A stretch of DNA of 64,000 bases from Sphagnum compactum (taxonomy: Eukaryota > Bryophyta > Sphagnopsida > Sphagnales): NCBI GenBank assembly GCA_965153455.1, contig OZ234493.1, positions 28,448,213 through 28,512,212 of the forward strand, given 5' to 3'. The notes under the pieces are model-generated. The model made no database searches, had not been told where the DNA came from, and saw only the letters and a program-made list of their open reading frames with translations. Below, one piece after another: positions 1-14,391 of the stretch. Positions within the stretch are counted from its first letter, which is position 1. Each line of letters starts with the position of its first letter. A program made the translations under genes and the position numbers.

Positions 1-2636
1 ATTTTGTAAATTAAAAAAGAATGTCCCCCCTTGGTAGATATGCTACCTTATCACTAATACATGAAGTCATTGGTAGATTTTTCAACCTTGAAAATTGCTA
101 ACAAGTCAAACATTTCATTGTGTAAAATTTACCCAAATGATTGGAAAATCATGGCATTGCAAATTTGTGCATACATCTTGTAAAAATGTGGTCAATTTGT
201 GACTAAATGAAGCACCTAATGTTTTGTTTATGCCATCATTTTCACCTTGATATCATAACAAAGTTGTTAGTGTTATATCTTTATCAATTGCTACCTTTGT
301 CCTTTGTATCATTTTTAATAAAAAATCCACTAGTCATTCTTCCATTTTGACATTTGTGACACCAAATTAATTGCTATTTTTTTTAATTTTATGAACTTGG
401 TTTTGTACATGTAAAGTCTAAGGAGTGATGCTACAACTACCAGGCTTGGTCCAACACCAATGGGTTTGCATATTCAATATAAATATAATCAATTAACTCT
501 ATGGATCAACGCAACAATCTTTTGATATAAATTTGTGTTGGTTAAAGTCAAAACTAATTAACTTGTCATCTAAAAGAATTGGGTGTTCTTGTAGGTATAA
601 TAAATTCATTTGTGTGAGATTTTCAATAAGCACTGTCCAAGTGGGTCCAACCATGTAGTATAATGAGCCACACCCACCCCTTAAGCAATTATTTAAGTTG
701 TGCTTATTCTTGAAATATTTCAAATAAAATATTTAGAAAATATTTAATTAAAAATACTATTATATGTTAAGGTTTGTGTTAAAATTTTGTCATTTTCAAG
801 TCTTTCAAAGTTGTAATTGTGTTTTTCTACTTTAAAATTACTTCAAAACATTGAAACTTCCACAACTTTCAAAGTGTTTTTGAACATTTCTTAGTGATTA
901 GATTGATGTTAAACTTTTGGGATATGTGTATCAGTATATTAAAATTAAAATTGCTTACAAACAATTCCATTTGTAGGGCTCCTTTTTCCCCTAAAATGTT
1001 AGATATACAAAATTAAGGAGTGGTTACAATTGTTTTGATACTTGTTTACAAAATTGCACTCAAGTATGTATGACATTTATAAATTATGTACAATTCATGA
1101 AACATCATTAATCAATTAAATGAAGCTCTAAAAGATTTTTTTTTTGTTGAAAATAATTTTTTTTTCTTGACAAGATGAGAAGGAAGTGCACATGTCAATA
1201 TCGTGATGTGGTAGTCTAATTGTGTTAACATGTACCAAAACAATTGTAACCATTATTTAATATTTCACAATGTAAAATAATAATTTAATTTAATGTTAAA
1301 GTTTTTGGATATACTTATATCACAACATTCATAAGATATCATTAGAACATGTGAACAAATTTGAAACCAATTTAATTAATAAAAAAATACCCATAAAGTT
1401 TTTCAAGGCTTTGTAACTAGTGCTTTTAAATAGAAAACGACTTGTAAAATGACTTGTTCAAATATTCGAATGTGACATATTCTTGGAAATTTTAAAATAG
1501 AAACCATAGAATAATACTATATATATAATTTTTAAAAATTAAATATATATTTTAAGAATATTCCAAATTAAGTATTTGCTAAAGGGGCATGGTTGGATTT
1601 TATTAACATGGTTGGACCCATAGAAGTTCATGAACTTTCCACTCAAGAGCTAAATTGATAACTTAACAATGGAACTTTGCATGACATCCTTATGTACAAC
1701 ACCATCCCACATCTTGTCTTGTATACATGGCCATCAATTGTTTCAAATTTCAATCCACGTTTTTTAGACATATTGTTATATCTTGTCAAGATTTTTAGAC
1801 TAACATTATCATTTGCCATTGTGGGGATTGCCATTCCAAGATAAGCACAATTGGTTGACATTGTGAATAATCAAGAATATGTGTAATTTCTTGACCCACC
1901 ACTTATAAAGAAGAATAGAGGTGATGTGATTACTTTCCCTCTAATGTTTTCCTTCATTTTTGTTTTAATAGAGGTACCTATTAATTGTGAAATACACACA
2001 CAACACATAAAGGCACACTTAATATTTTTCTTTAAAGTGAAATGCTTGTCATGCATTGCCATGTCGATGCCTATAACTATCAATGTCCACATACACATAA
2101 ACCAAATAATATACATGGCTTGTCACCTCCAAATCAAAACATGTTTCACCTACAAAATCAATAAGAGCCCAAGCCTAAAACACATAAACAAAATTCACAC
2201 AATAATGTGCACAAACAAAATTTACATAGAAACACAAAAACCTACAACAACAAACCTTATGTGTTTTGGAATATTAAATCACCATTTAGTGATTTGAGAA
2301 CACACAGCTTGGAGTTATATCCCAAACACAAACATTAAAAGAAAAATGTCAATTTGTGACTGTAATTGTGATTGTAATTGAGTCATAATCAACACTTGCA
2401 ACTAAAAATCCATTAGTTCCATAAGTGAAATTGCATTTGATGTATAGTCACAAATGATGATTTACCATGATGTCAACACATTTCACATGAATGATGTCAA
2501 TGGTCTCATCTATTGAACATTCATATGCAATTTACAATTAATACCCATTTTTGCAATTAAAACATAGCCCATTCACATATTGCAACTTGGCAAAATCGAT
2601 ATTTGCCATGTGACATTTTACAAAAAATCAATTTAT

Positions 2637-3088
2637 GTAGGTAGGTAGGTGAGTAGGTGGGCAAAGTAGGTGGGTGGGTGGGTAGGTAGGTAAATACATT
2701 GGTACGTACAGAGTAAGTAATTAAGTAAATTTTCTAATTTTATTTTATGTTTAGCCTTTAAGGTCAAGCCTTTTTATTGGTTCATCTTAAATGGCATGTT
2801 TTTTTTAATTTTGTTTGTGTGTTTTCAACATTTCAAGTGTAACTTTTCAAATAATCTATAGGATTTGAAATGGAGGGAGAAAGATATGGGATAAATTTTG
2901 TAGTCACAACCTAGATACAAACTATATAAGTAAATGTGCATAATAAATTTTTAATCTCACATTAAAATAAAATTCTCCTAAGAAAATAACCTACCTACCT
3001 AGGCCTTAGTACTTACCTACCTACATAGCTATCTATGTACCCACCTAACCTATTGACCTATGTTCCTAACCTAACTTACTACCTACTG
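2637..3088. repeat. TAGG/CCTA inverted pair (foldback family, copy 1)
   Basis: A G-rich (GTAG/GGTG)n block at 2637-2692 is followed about 300 bp later by a C-rich (CCTA)n block at 2989-3088 on the same strand, so the two can pair as long inverted arms. A further CCTA-rich block lies at 3412-3480. The same kind of block recurs at 6.6, 10.8, 11.5, 22.1 and 50.8 kb. Confidence 0.7.
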
Positions 3089-6000
3089 ATTAAATTAGCC
3101 TATTAATTAAAGTAGCCTATGTCACATTTAGATTAGGCCCACATGGCGTTTATGCCTAGGCCTAAACTTAACCTTGGCTACACATTGGTTAAATTAAAAC
3201 TTGATTACATATTGGCCAAACTAAAACTTGTCAATAATTAAATAATTAATAACTAATATTGAATTATTTAATAATAAATAGTATATATTATATATTAATT
3301 ATCAAATAATTATTTATCATGAATATCATTAAATATAATATATGGTTAATTACTAATAATTGTATTTTCTTATGAAACTAACTTGTTTACCAAATAATTA
3401 ACTTAGGTTATTTATCTACTTACATACCTACCTACTTATTCATCTACCTATTTATTTAACTACTTCCTAGCCTACCTAGCCCAAACAAAATATATGCAAA
3501 ATGTATATTTTACATGCCTTAAATATAACATAGTCTCTAAATATACCTTAATATATTTCAAAACATTGTAATGAACATCAAAAATACAAATACACCACAT
3601 AAAGGTAATTGAATTGTGATTACTTTTGCAACTAATTTAATATAAAGGCCTTTTCTTGGATGAAAAGCTCAAAAAAATAATCAACATGATATTATGGAAA
3701 ATTTAGTAATCATAAATTAATTGTATCATAGTTGCAATTATTGTAATAGATTGAAAAGGATAGTGAGTAGTTATAAAAATGACAAAACATAGTTGTAAAT
3801 GACAATTAGTTACATATAATTGCAAATTGGATGGTTGCATAATATAAGATTTCTTTTTATAGTTCAATAATTTGAACCTTGTTCACACTTGAACTAGGTT
3901 CAAACTAATTTCTTTATTTACATGTGTAACCTAACTTAGCATTAACCTAATTAAGACTTAATTAGGCAATTAAATTAAACATTCTTAACATGTTAAGTAC
4001 AATTTTTTTTTTGTCATAGATTGAAGGTAGAATTTCTTTTTATGTTAAATGCTTGCAATATCTAGTTTAAGAATATTGCTAATGCATTGATTAAGTTTCC
4101 TCCCATTGCTACATGAAAATAAATGAATTTAACTCCCATAATAGAGCATAGAGGTTTTATTCTTCACCCCCAATTAAACTCACATAGAAGAGGCACATAC
4201 AACCATATGTAAAAAATGAAAGACATGTCAAATTTAATTTAAAAACCAACTTAAAGAATTTTGACAAAAGAAGAAAGAACGAAGAAGAGTTAGGACTATT
4301 TAAATTATTAAACTTACAAGCTTTTAGAGATAAAGACATTGAGAATTAACTTGACCTAACTAAATTTAACCATTATTTTACTTTGTTGTTTCTATAACAC
4401 CTTTTAAAGACATTATCTCCCTTTCAAAAACATGATTAATTCTACAAATGTAAAGGATTTTGAAGGCATATTATGCCAATTTTTTGGATTCCTTAAATTG
4501 CAAAAATGTCATCAATGTTTTAGACCTTATTTTCATAATTAATTAAATGTCCTTGTCATTGTCCATAATTTAACATAATTGTTAGTTATGTTTTTCAATG
4601 ACCATAATTTAACATAATCATGGATGTTGAAAAACATAATGATTCAAAATTCTTTACATATAAAAATAACAAGTTAACATATCAACCTAGTTTGCAAAGT
4701 AATCAAGGGTTTGCCTATTCCTTAATACTTTACATCCCAACAATCATCCCCATCACAACATAATGATCTATTATCACCCTTTACAAACTTAACTATGATA
4801 AGTCTCTTGAAGTCCTTGGTCATTAACATTGAAGGTTTCAAGGTTTTACCATCTCTAAACCAATTGTGCAACTAAGCATACACATACAACTACAAAGGTG
4901 CATGTCACATGACCTTAACAACACATTTTGAATAATTACAAAAAGAAATATATATATAATTTATTTTAAAGAATTTTCTTAGATGATTATTTAATTCCCA
5001 TGGCCGAGATTTGCCAAATAGCTATCTTTGGTGTTTTTTGAGTTGTCCAAGTGATTATACAAATCAAGGGGGTGTAAAGGATTGGTTACAACTTTTAAAA
5101 CTTTGTAGTGTATTTGTGTTGGTGCCTCTGCTTGGAATGTCAAATTAAATGCAATCATAAATTAATTACAATCAAGAAAATGGCACCCACAATGGAATAG
5201 AAAAGCAAAAATACTTAACAACACAAAAAAAAAAATTCAAAATCTTGCTACACATGCAATTCTATGGGTGAATTAAACTTTGACCATAAATAACCTTGCC
5301 CATTCCAATAAATGATATAATTGTTAACACAAACATTTTTTAACAGCCTCATCAAATTCTAGACTTGAAGCATATTTGAAGCACAAATTGTAACAAGTGA
5401 TAAACCTACCAATACAAATATTCAACAACTTCATCAAAGTTCAAACTTCAAGCACAATAGATGATACTAAGGCACACGTGGAAAACAATATGAAAGGACA
5501 AAAGGCAAGGGCTTAAAGAAAGGGATATTCATGTTGGATAGGAAGTCTAACTATAATTTGTTATAGTGAATTTTAGTATTCAAACTTGGTTAAATGTAAT
5601 GAATTGTTTTCCCATTCCCACTTTTTATCAATGTAATCAAAGGAAATGTCTCCATTATGTGGATATATTTGAACAACAAAATCCAAGTCCCAATTATTAA
5701 ATTATTTATCAATTTGTTTCTTAAGAAACTAATAGAACCAAGATGTTACATCTAGGTGTCTCCACGCTAATAGGAGCCTCACCACCCATTTAGGCAATTA
5801 CTTATCTTCGAATATTCTAAAATATTTAAAGAATATTTTGATTAAAATTTGAAAAAAACCAAATTTGACTTAACAAGATATTACAATGTATTATTATGTA
5901 TATATTTGTTTAAAGAACCTCCCCCAAAATATGTCATATTTGAAGAATCTTCCTTAAAAATATGAGTCCTTATAATGTTTAATAAACATTGTTACAATGT

Positions 6001-6610
6001 TTAATGATTTTTTAAAAATATTATGTCATCATTAAATTCATTCCAAATCATATCATAAATTTTCATAATATATTATGAACATTATCATGCAAACAAACTA
6101 AGACAAACACTTACAAATTTTGACACAAAAAAATGAAAATTTAAGCACTAGTTACACATCTTCACTATGATAAAAATGGGTGTTTTGTAACTAGCCTTGC
6201 AATTCAATATTTGAGTTGCAATAATCATTTGCAACTCACTGTATTTTTACATTGTGAATGTTATCGGACAAGTTGCATGAGTTGAAAGAGTTGCAATTAT
6301 TTGTATATATGGTGCAAGTCATTGTAATTCAATTGTAACTTTGTCAAAACAACTCATTTTCCACTATGGAAATCCACTACAACTATACACCATAATGTCA
6401 CATTAATGTTATTAATTTTCATCCATTGATTAAAAATTGACAAGTGGCACTATGAAGATCTTTGGATCTAATTTTTTTTTGAAGTATTGATTTCCATCAT
6501 CTATTATGATTGTTAATGAGGGTCCGAGATTATGACACATGGCACAATAAAAAATTGACACATGGTATATCAACTGATTTTTTAAAAAAATTAAATTTTT
6601 TTTATTTTAA

Positions 6611-6770
6611 TAGCTAGGTAGGTTGGTTAGTACATAGCCATAAGTAGGTAGGTTGATAGCTCCTAAGACTTACATACCTACATTATATACTTACTTACTT
6701 ATTTTCCTACATAGGTAGGTTAAAAAAAAGACCTACTTACTTATGTAGGTAAGTAAGTAACTAAGAAAGT
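6611..6770. repeat. TAGG/CCTA foldback (copy 2)
   Basis: TAGGTAGG blocks face CCTAC and TTACTTACTT blocks around an A-rich centre near 6722-6730. A left arm ending CCTACATAGGTAGGT pairs with a right arm ACCTAC...TATGTAGG, with a short insertion. The outer ACTTACTTACTT and AAGTAAGTAA tracts also pair. It belongs to the same dispersed family as the copies at 2.6, 10.8 and 50.8 kb. Confidence 0.65.
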
Positions 6771-7980
6771 ACAAGACTAGGTGAATTAAGAAAATCATGT
6801 AAATATTTTATTTTTATTTTATGCTTTGTTTTTAGGGTTAAGCTTTTTTGGGTTCATCCCAAAATGGCACATGTATTTTAATGTGAGAACATAAGAAAAG
6901 AAACCTTCTTTATATTGTTTGTGAAATGGGATTCAAAAATAAAACATATGGATATAATCTTTTAGTTGTTTTGAATTACAAATTGAGTTGCAACTATAGA
7001 AAGATTTTCCCACATGCTTTGTGTTTTTTTTTCATTATATAAGTCATACAATTAAGTTAGTAATTATCTAATACTTATATATGTGAATTAATTATTTAAT
7101 ATTTAATTATCTGAAATAATTATTTAAACTAATTTATTTATTTCAGATAATAATTATGAAAATGATTTATCTCATTTTATTGGAAATAATTAACCAATGA
7201 GCTAGTTATTTAATAAATTTAGATAATTATTATCAGATGATTAATTATCTAAAATCATATAATTAATCATTTATTATCTATATATATATATATATATTAG
7301 TTATTTGAATCAACTAACAAACTAATTATTTGAATCAAATTGATTTATAATTCATATTAATGTTAGGTTATTCAGTTCAAGTAATTATTTCATAATACTT
7401 AATTAATATTAAATATTAATTAGTTAAAAATAATTTATTGAGAAATAATTCATTACTAAAAACTAAGTATGAATTTAAACATCAAAGTAGAAATAGGCAT
7501 ATCCATATGTACACCCAAATTGAATTTTTAATATAATAAACACATTGTTTTTAATTTCACATTTAAGTTAATTACATATATCCATATAATTAGTTTGTTA
7601 ATGAATTGAAATAATGAATGAGTTAACAATTATTGATGAGATAATAATTATCTTAATTAATCGGTTTAATTCATTATTAAATATCCCTAACTCAAATAAA
7701 ATTTTATCTGATTATTTGACGAGTAATTATTGTTCTTCTACGTTCATGTTAGTGTGAATGCACCCAATTTTCATTTCAATGCTACCCAAAACCATGCAAT
7801 GAGCTTCAACCATGTAAATAAGTAGATACGTGGTATTAAATTGTTAGTCAAATTGATCCACACCCATTGACAATAATTACAACCATGGGCCTCTTCATTG
7901 CAATATGGTAGTTCTTTGGTGCCATTAAAAAAATACATTGCTTGAACAATGCTTCATCCAAAAAGGAGAAATAAAAACTT

Positions 7981-9600
7981 AATTGGGCTCATGTTGCTTT
8001 TGTAATGATAGTAATGCAATTTCAAAATGTTGACTTGAATCGAAAACACATGTTCAACCTAGGATTACACCCAAAATTGTATGTAAATAATATTTGTTCT
8101 ATTCATATTATCTTAAGTGAGGAACCTTCATTCAAGTTCCATGAGTCAAAAAACAACATTATTATACATTGTGTTTCACATTTTCCATAGTTCATTTATT
8201 CACTTAAGAGACCAAATCATGTGCCCTAATTGTGGCACAATGTATGTGAACCATTTATGTGCATCTCACAAAATGAAACATAACACATTCTATTACTAAT
8301 GAATGGTTAATAACCCACCCCTTTATAATACATCATATAAGTGAAATCAATAATGTTATGGAGTGCAAGAAAATTATGGACCTAATATATGCTTGGACAT
8401 TGGATCACAATACATCCTATAGTTGTCATCTTCACATATCTTTAAATTTCGCTCACAAAGTCACATATGAAAATGTGTCAACTTTAGGCAAATTTATAAA
8501 AGGTTCAAGCACATTGTTGTTTAGTCATTAAAAATCCCCACTACATCAATCTTTGATATTCTATGAATGTATATACATCTATTGGATGAAAAGATTGAAA
8601 TCCATTGGGTTTTAATGTTTCTAAATGCTTTTATGCCTTGTGTTTAAGAAAAACCAAGGCTAGATTATACCTCTCCAAGTGGTGCTATGGACCTTATGGT
8701 TTGTAGTTATAAATAAGTTGGGTGGAACTTTTATTTTAGAAACCAAGATTGATGTAAACAATGTTTGCACAACATATGGGTTCCATTTGATTTTGAACCC
8801 CCAACATGAAAGGGCTATGTTTCTCTTTCAATTGTATTGTGGCCCTTATTTAGACCCCTCTCATCATTTGCACCAAAGTAAATTCATTTGAAGGTTAAAT
8901 TTGATTAAGATAAGCCATTATACAATAACATGAATAATCACATGAATCAAGTTTCAAAATTGGAAACTTGGACAACTTGCTTTAAAGGCAACAAGATTGG
9001 GATCTATTTCCAAGCTTCTACAACATAAACATGTTTGCTAATCAAGGATTCATTAACAATTATTGTGATTCATGACAAGAACGAATAAAAAAATGAACAT
9101 TTTGGACACCGAATCATGTAGATGTCAAAACCAACACATGCATGGTATCAACTGTACTCCACCCAATAGAATTAATGCAATGATTGTGTGGGTTGTGAAG
9201 AACTTTGAGAAAGTTGAACGGGTCATACGTTCCTTCAAGATGGTGATAGGATGTTACCATGTGTTCTCATTTCAAATTGGCACAATGAGGTTTACATATA
9301 TAAGGTCCTTTGGGCTTAGCATTATGTTGGATAAGCTTCATTATAAATGAAGATGGACCTCTTTGGTTGGTTAGTAGGGAGTGAATCTAGGGCTTCACTT
9401 TCAATTTGAATGGTGTATTGCCATGACAACAACACCTTCACTATATGAACATGTTAATCTCCTCATAAATTTCACTTTTTTAGACATGTTTTTCCTTTTA
9501 TTTTCATTGTCTTTCGTCTTCCTTGTCATATTAATAGACATGTTTTTGAACTCTTGTAAGTCTTACCCAATGCCAAATTCACTAAAATGCATTTTCTAAT
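7981..9600 (+). other. Cluster of decayed open frames, unidentified
   Basis: This stretch has more plus-strand open frames (8005-8190, 8679-8891, 9072-9350, 9381-9599) than the AT-rich DNA around it. They switch frame and are broken by stops. None shows a domain I recognise, and no splice pattern joins them. A degenerate transposable-element coding region is the simplest guess, but nothing in it proves that. Confidence 0.25.
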
Positions 9601-12600
9601 GTTTTCCATGCCAAGACATGGAATTGTTTCAAGGAAACTTTCATTGTTAAAAGATTCCTTCCTCTCCATAAGATGTCCTCCTTGGCCCATTTATTTCTAA
9701 CATTTTTTAACCTTTTAAAATGTTTTTGACATTTTTTAACCTTTTAAAATGTTTTTAACCTTTGTGTATTGGTTCTATCTTTTAAAGAAAAAAATAATGA
9801 CATGTCCCATGTGCTTGGAGTGTAGCCCATAGGAAATAAAGATTGAGTAGGGGGAGAAATCGCAATTTGATGAAAATGGAATTAAAAAAATGTTAGTGCT
9901 TTACATAGGAGAAAGGTAAGTCTTGTGACAATTCCATGTTTTGAGATGATTTGAGGCCCCTCCCTTGTTTCCAACTCTTCAAAATGTGGAATGGCTTCAA
10001 GACCTACCATGTTCCTATACAAAATAATTGTTAATTGGATCTATGATCTTGATTTACTTATTGAAGAAGTTAATAACAAGAATGTAGTTGATTTTTGGAT
10101 GTTGTTCACTACCCTATCATTACCTATTTGCCTGTAACATGCATGTTTAAATTTTGTAACCTATTACAACTTGGTACCTATTTTATACCAACCCTAACTA
10201 ATATCCCATTACAAGTTGGATAATTCAACAATTAAGACATCAGTCACAAGAGATGAATATGAGAAAACAAGTCACTTCATGGATGAACTCCTAATTATAA
10301 TACAAATTTGGCATGATATCTAAAATTTAAATTTTAAGGATTACATGTGAATTATCAATGAAAACAAGGGTAAAGAAAAATGAATATGAGAAAATAGGTA
10401 CATCCATGCATGAAATAGAAAAGTAACATGGAGATTTGAAAATCTCCACTGCAAATAACAATACATTGGAGGAATTCAACTTATTTGACATTGGAGATAT
10501 GGTAATAACTCAAAGGAGCCATAGGGTGTGTGGATAGTGCTTAAAATTGTAATTTTCTATTTGTGAAAAATCACAAGGGGAACATAATATATTGAATTGC
10601 TATTCTTTTTCCTTTTTAAGTTCTATTGTTTGCAAAGTTTCAATGTTCAAAACTTGATGCATTCATAGATGATGTTTCAAGAGTTCTTTTACATGTTCAA
10701 AACAATTGTGAACAATGTAACTTGATTACGATTACATGGCACAAATTTCATCAAGTTTCATTGACATTTGTTCTCAAATGGCAATGTTTATTCATTTATT
10801 TAGTAAGTAGTTAGTTTGGTAGGTTAGTAGGGAAGTAGGTTTGTAATATATGTCATAGGTAGACATTTAAAAGTATGACCCAAAAATGTAATTAACAAAT
10901 AGGTAATAGGTAGGTGGGTTACTTGCCTACCTATCTACCTATTTCTTGCCTACCTCCTACACACCTACCTACTTATATGTGACCTCGACACACATGTGTA
11001 CATTTATGTTTTAGGGAGGTCATTTTTGTGTTTTTTTGAAACACCTAAAATAAAAAGTTATTTTTTTGTTATGCTATTCAATAATAAAACATTGAAAAAA
11101 GTTCCATTGATAATGAAAAAATTCTAGGTATATTATCATAATGAATTTTGGGCACCCTATTTACATTTAAATATGTTATCATTGAATTATTTCCTGATGA
11201 ATTAGTTGCACCCTTTTTTCTTGCACATCATTTTATAAAATATGGAAGTGATTTCCCCAAAATCTATACATACATTCAATATGTACACATAATCACATAT
11301 ACATATGATATGCAATATATGTTGGTAATAAGAATTGAACCTTGGTATCCGTGGCCTAAAGGAAATGTCCTTGTCAACCAACCACCACATGATTTGTAGT
11401 ATAATGTGTTAAGACTAATATAACATGTTTATTTCAAATCACTTTTCAAATTGGAATTTATAATTTGTTTTCTGACAACCGATCTATCTACTTACCTACA
11501 ACTCACTTGTATCTATTTACCTATCAATGTGAGGGCGAGTATTTGAAAAGACCATTGATTTTAGGTATTTGAAATTTTTTTAGAATCAAAGAATTGTCAG
11601 GTCGAGATATTTGAGAAAATCAAATTGAAAGGACCACCAATTTTAATTATTTCAAAAACTTCAAAGAACTATTGAGTTTCATGAAAAAATTAGCAATGAC
11701 CCGATGATTTAAAAAATAAGTATTTAATTTTTTCAAATTTTTTTGAGAATTGTGTTCTACATATAATAACATGGCATTTAATTTCTTAATGACTATGATT
11801 TTATATCAAAATTGGGTATTTCATTTTTCTGATAATTGTGATTATCAACTTTGATACCTAGACTAGTACCTAATGAAGGTTTGGTGCAATTTTGAATATT
11901 GGCCCCATTATGGTAGCTACCTACACAACTATACCTACAAGTATGTATATATAATAAATATACATAATTATAGGTGGGTAATTATAAAATTTATATATAT
12001 ATATATATATATATATGTATTGAGATGACATAAGGTGGACATAGGTATCTGTATAAATTTGTCTATTTTCAAATTTTTATGATAAGGTTTAAAAATTTAT
12101 AAACCTGATTTTAAAATCATGTTCAATTTGACTACAACCTTGTCATGTTTTATTAGAAATGTCCAGTTTCTATCATATTTGACTAAATGTCACATTTAAC
12201 CAAATAATTAAGAGGTTCATTTTGAACAATTACACTAAATAAAAAATACACTTCAATTTAACAATAAAAGTTTTCAGTCAAATTGACCAAAATTTTCATC
12301 AAAACGAATAGCATAGTCAAGTAGGATGGTTTGAAAAGCTATGATTTTTGGTAGTGAAAAAGTTCTATTATCAAATAGAATAAATTCAAAGTTAATATAA
12401 AATCAAATGAATGTCTAAAAACCTTGTTCACATCAACTCCAACTATGAAATCAAGGGCAATGACCTTACATAATTCACTATGTCCCCGTATTAGAATTAT
12501 TACGAAACAAAAATAAACAAATCATTTTTGTACACCATCTCCAAATGTACCTGTAAAGAATTTATTAGTATGGTTTTTTCTTCTTCTATAGTTAATCCTT

Positions 12601-12747
12601 CTACTTTATGATGTAGTTTGTTCCCGTGCTAGCCTCATGCAAGACTAAATTCATCAATTGTTTCACAACTATCAAAGTAGATTTGAAAAATGGATGGTGT
12701 TGAATGTTAACTCTCTCCTTATAAATTCATATTAAAATGATTCTATT
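9601..12747. other. AT-rich gene-poor region
   Basis: No coding exon is supported. There is a 29-bp direct duplication around 9698-9757, a TAGG foldback at 10.8-11.0 kb, a CCTA-rich patch near 11480-11525 and an (AT)n run near 11990-12014. The stretch 11540-11770 resembles 13930-14110 in its succession of TTCAAAGAA, TTTCATGAAAAAAT and GATTTAAAAA blocks, so it is probably a diverged copy of a dispersed repeat. Confidence 0.6.
10801..10980. repeat. TAGG/CCTA foldback (copy 3)
   Basis: Arms at 10897-10914 and 10926-10944 are reverse complements except for one inserted base, around an 11-nt loop. Further TAGG motifs lie to the left and CCTAC motifs to the right, which extends the possible hairpin. 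Confidence 0.75.
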
Positions 12748-13500
12748 AGAGTTATCCGTAAAGTCACCCTTTGTTTCACCCCCTATCTCCTCTTCTTTTG
12801 CCCCCTATCCCCGCCTTTCAGTGGTATCTGAAAAGTAAGAAAATTTTATATTAAATCTGGGTATGAAATGCTGAAACTCAGCATTCAATGCACACGGTTC
12901 CAGAGTAAGTATAGCAGTTGTACAGGTAGGAGCAGTGAAAATATGGAAAACATTAAACACGCCAAAGGAAATGAATGCAGTCAGGACAAAAGTACTCCTG
13001 CGATTTTTTCCTCCAGTTTGCCCGTTTGCTCCATCCATATTTCCTCAAGTGACACACACCCAGGCATGTTTTGCACTTGTAACCTCACATAACATGTCAA
13101 GTAATATGTTACATACCCCTTTATAATCTTAGTGCGTTCATAACGTGCATAACATGGACTCAAAATATGCCTGGGCATGACAAGGTGAAAATCAATCGAG
13201 AAAATGGGCAGACAGGAGGAAAAAATCGCAGCAGTACAAAAACTTTTGTACTAATTGCATTTATTTCCTTTGGCCTGTTTAATATTTTCCGTGAAAATAT
13301 ATGTAGCAGCAGTGCAGGCGCTCAGGATAAATGAAAGACAGGATGAAATTCAGTTTACCACCGAAATTGGTGGAAAAACTAGTTTGGGTCCCAGTTGTTT
13401 CTTTTTGTAAAATGTTCATTCCCAGTTAAGCGTTTGATAACCTATTATGCCAAAACTGGCCGATCTCGCCCCCTAATCGCCTGATTTTACAGATAACTCT
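12748..13500. mobile_element. Candidate TIR element with long internal inverted arms
   Basis: The ends read AGAGTTATCCGTAAAGTCA on the left and, reverse-complemented, AGAGTTATCTGTAAAATCA on the right. ATT sits immediately outside both ends and may be a 3-bp target duplication. Inside, 12911-13071 and 13163-13320 form a diverged inverted repeat; shared blocks include GCCAAAGGAAAT and GCGATTTTTTCCTCC. No transposase is visible. The short open frames here are by-products of the inverted arms. It is best read as a non-autonomous foldback or MITE-like DNA transposon. Confidence 0.6.
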
Positions 13501-14391
13501 ATTATCTTACTTTTTCTTCAAAATGTAATTGAATGACATGTGACAGTTCACCACACTGTTAGTTTGGATAGTGGCTACCATTGTCTTTACAAATCATTAG
13601 AAAAAAAATAATTCAACATCTTTTGTAGATCTTTGTATTGTCATAACTAATGTCTGTTGTAACCTAATTCATAACCGTTGTGTGCAACAATTCAACAACA
13701 ACATTACTGAAATCACAACAATCAACAAAGAACCGCTAAACTCCCAAGAAATCAATCCAAATCACCTAAAACATTCACATGTCGAAATTTAAGATAATCG
13801 ACATTTGTTTTGACCAGGTTGTGTGGGCAGTTTTTGATTTTTATGAAAACCCTTTGGTTCCAAAACTCAAGCCCAGCTCGGGTTTGAATTTTACTAACTG
13901 GAACTGAAATTGGTAGTTAGTTCTAACCAATGTTGTTGGGCGATTCTTTGAAAATTTAAAGAATCGTTGGTTCCAGTTGTTTCAAAAACCTCAAAGAAAG
14001 AACCGACAGTTTTCATGAAAAAATCAACAATTCTTTGGGTTGGCTCTTTGATTTAAAAATTTTTTTTTTTTGGGGGGGGAGAATTGTGGTTATATATCAA
14101 AAATCAAAACCTGTTATTTGAGAAATTTGAGAACCGACAGATAGATATGTGAAATATATTTATACCTAGGCTGATAACCGGAAGCTATTTTATCTTTCAC
14201 TCTAAGAACCACCCAACACTGGAATGTCGGATGGGGCATCGCTCTTTTCCATAACTGGTATGCATGCCTTTGTACTAAAATAAAAATAAAAATGGAACTA
14301 TATCTATGCCTGGGAGGGCTTAAGTTTGTTTTAAAAACTATCAGGCCAGGGTCCACTGGGCTTCTTCACATATAGAAATTAAAAAAAAGAA

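Larger units (their letters stand above)
1..7980. other. AT-rich gene-poor region
   Basis: No convincing coding exon is seen on either strand. Open frames are short, AT-driven and lack recognisable motifs. The stretch holds CCTA/TAGG simple-repeat clusters (annotated separately), an (AT)n run near 7280-7296, and a small hairpin near 4584-4640 whose arms carry GTTTTTCAA and TTGAAAAAC. The composition suggests old, decayed repeat DNA. Confidence 0.7.

Noticed and set aside
2637-3088. Telomere or CRISPR-like interpretation of the TAGG/CCTA arrays
   Set aside because: The unit is a 4-bp repeat, not TTTAGGG. There are no constant repeats with variable spacers, and the window is eukaryotic.
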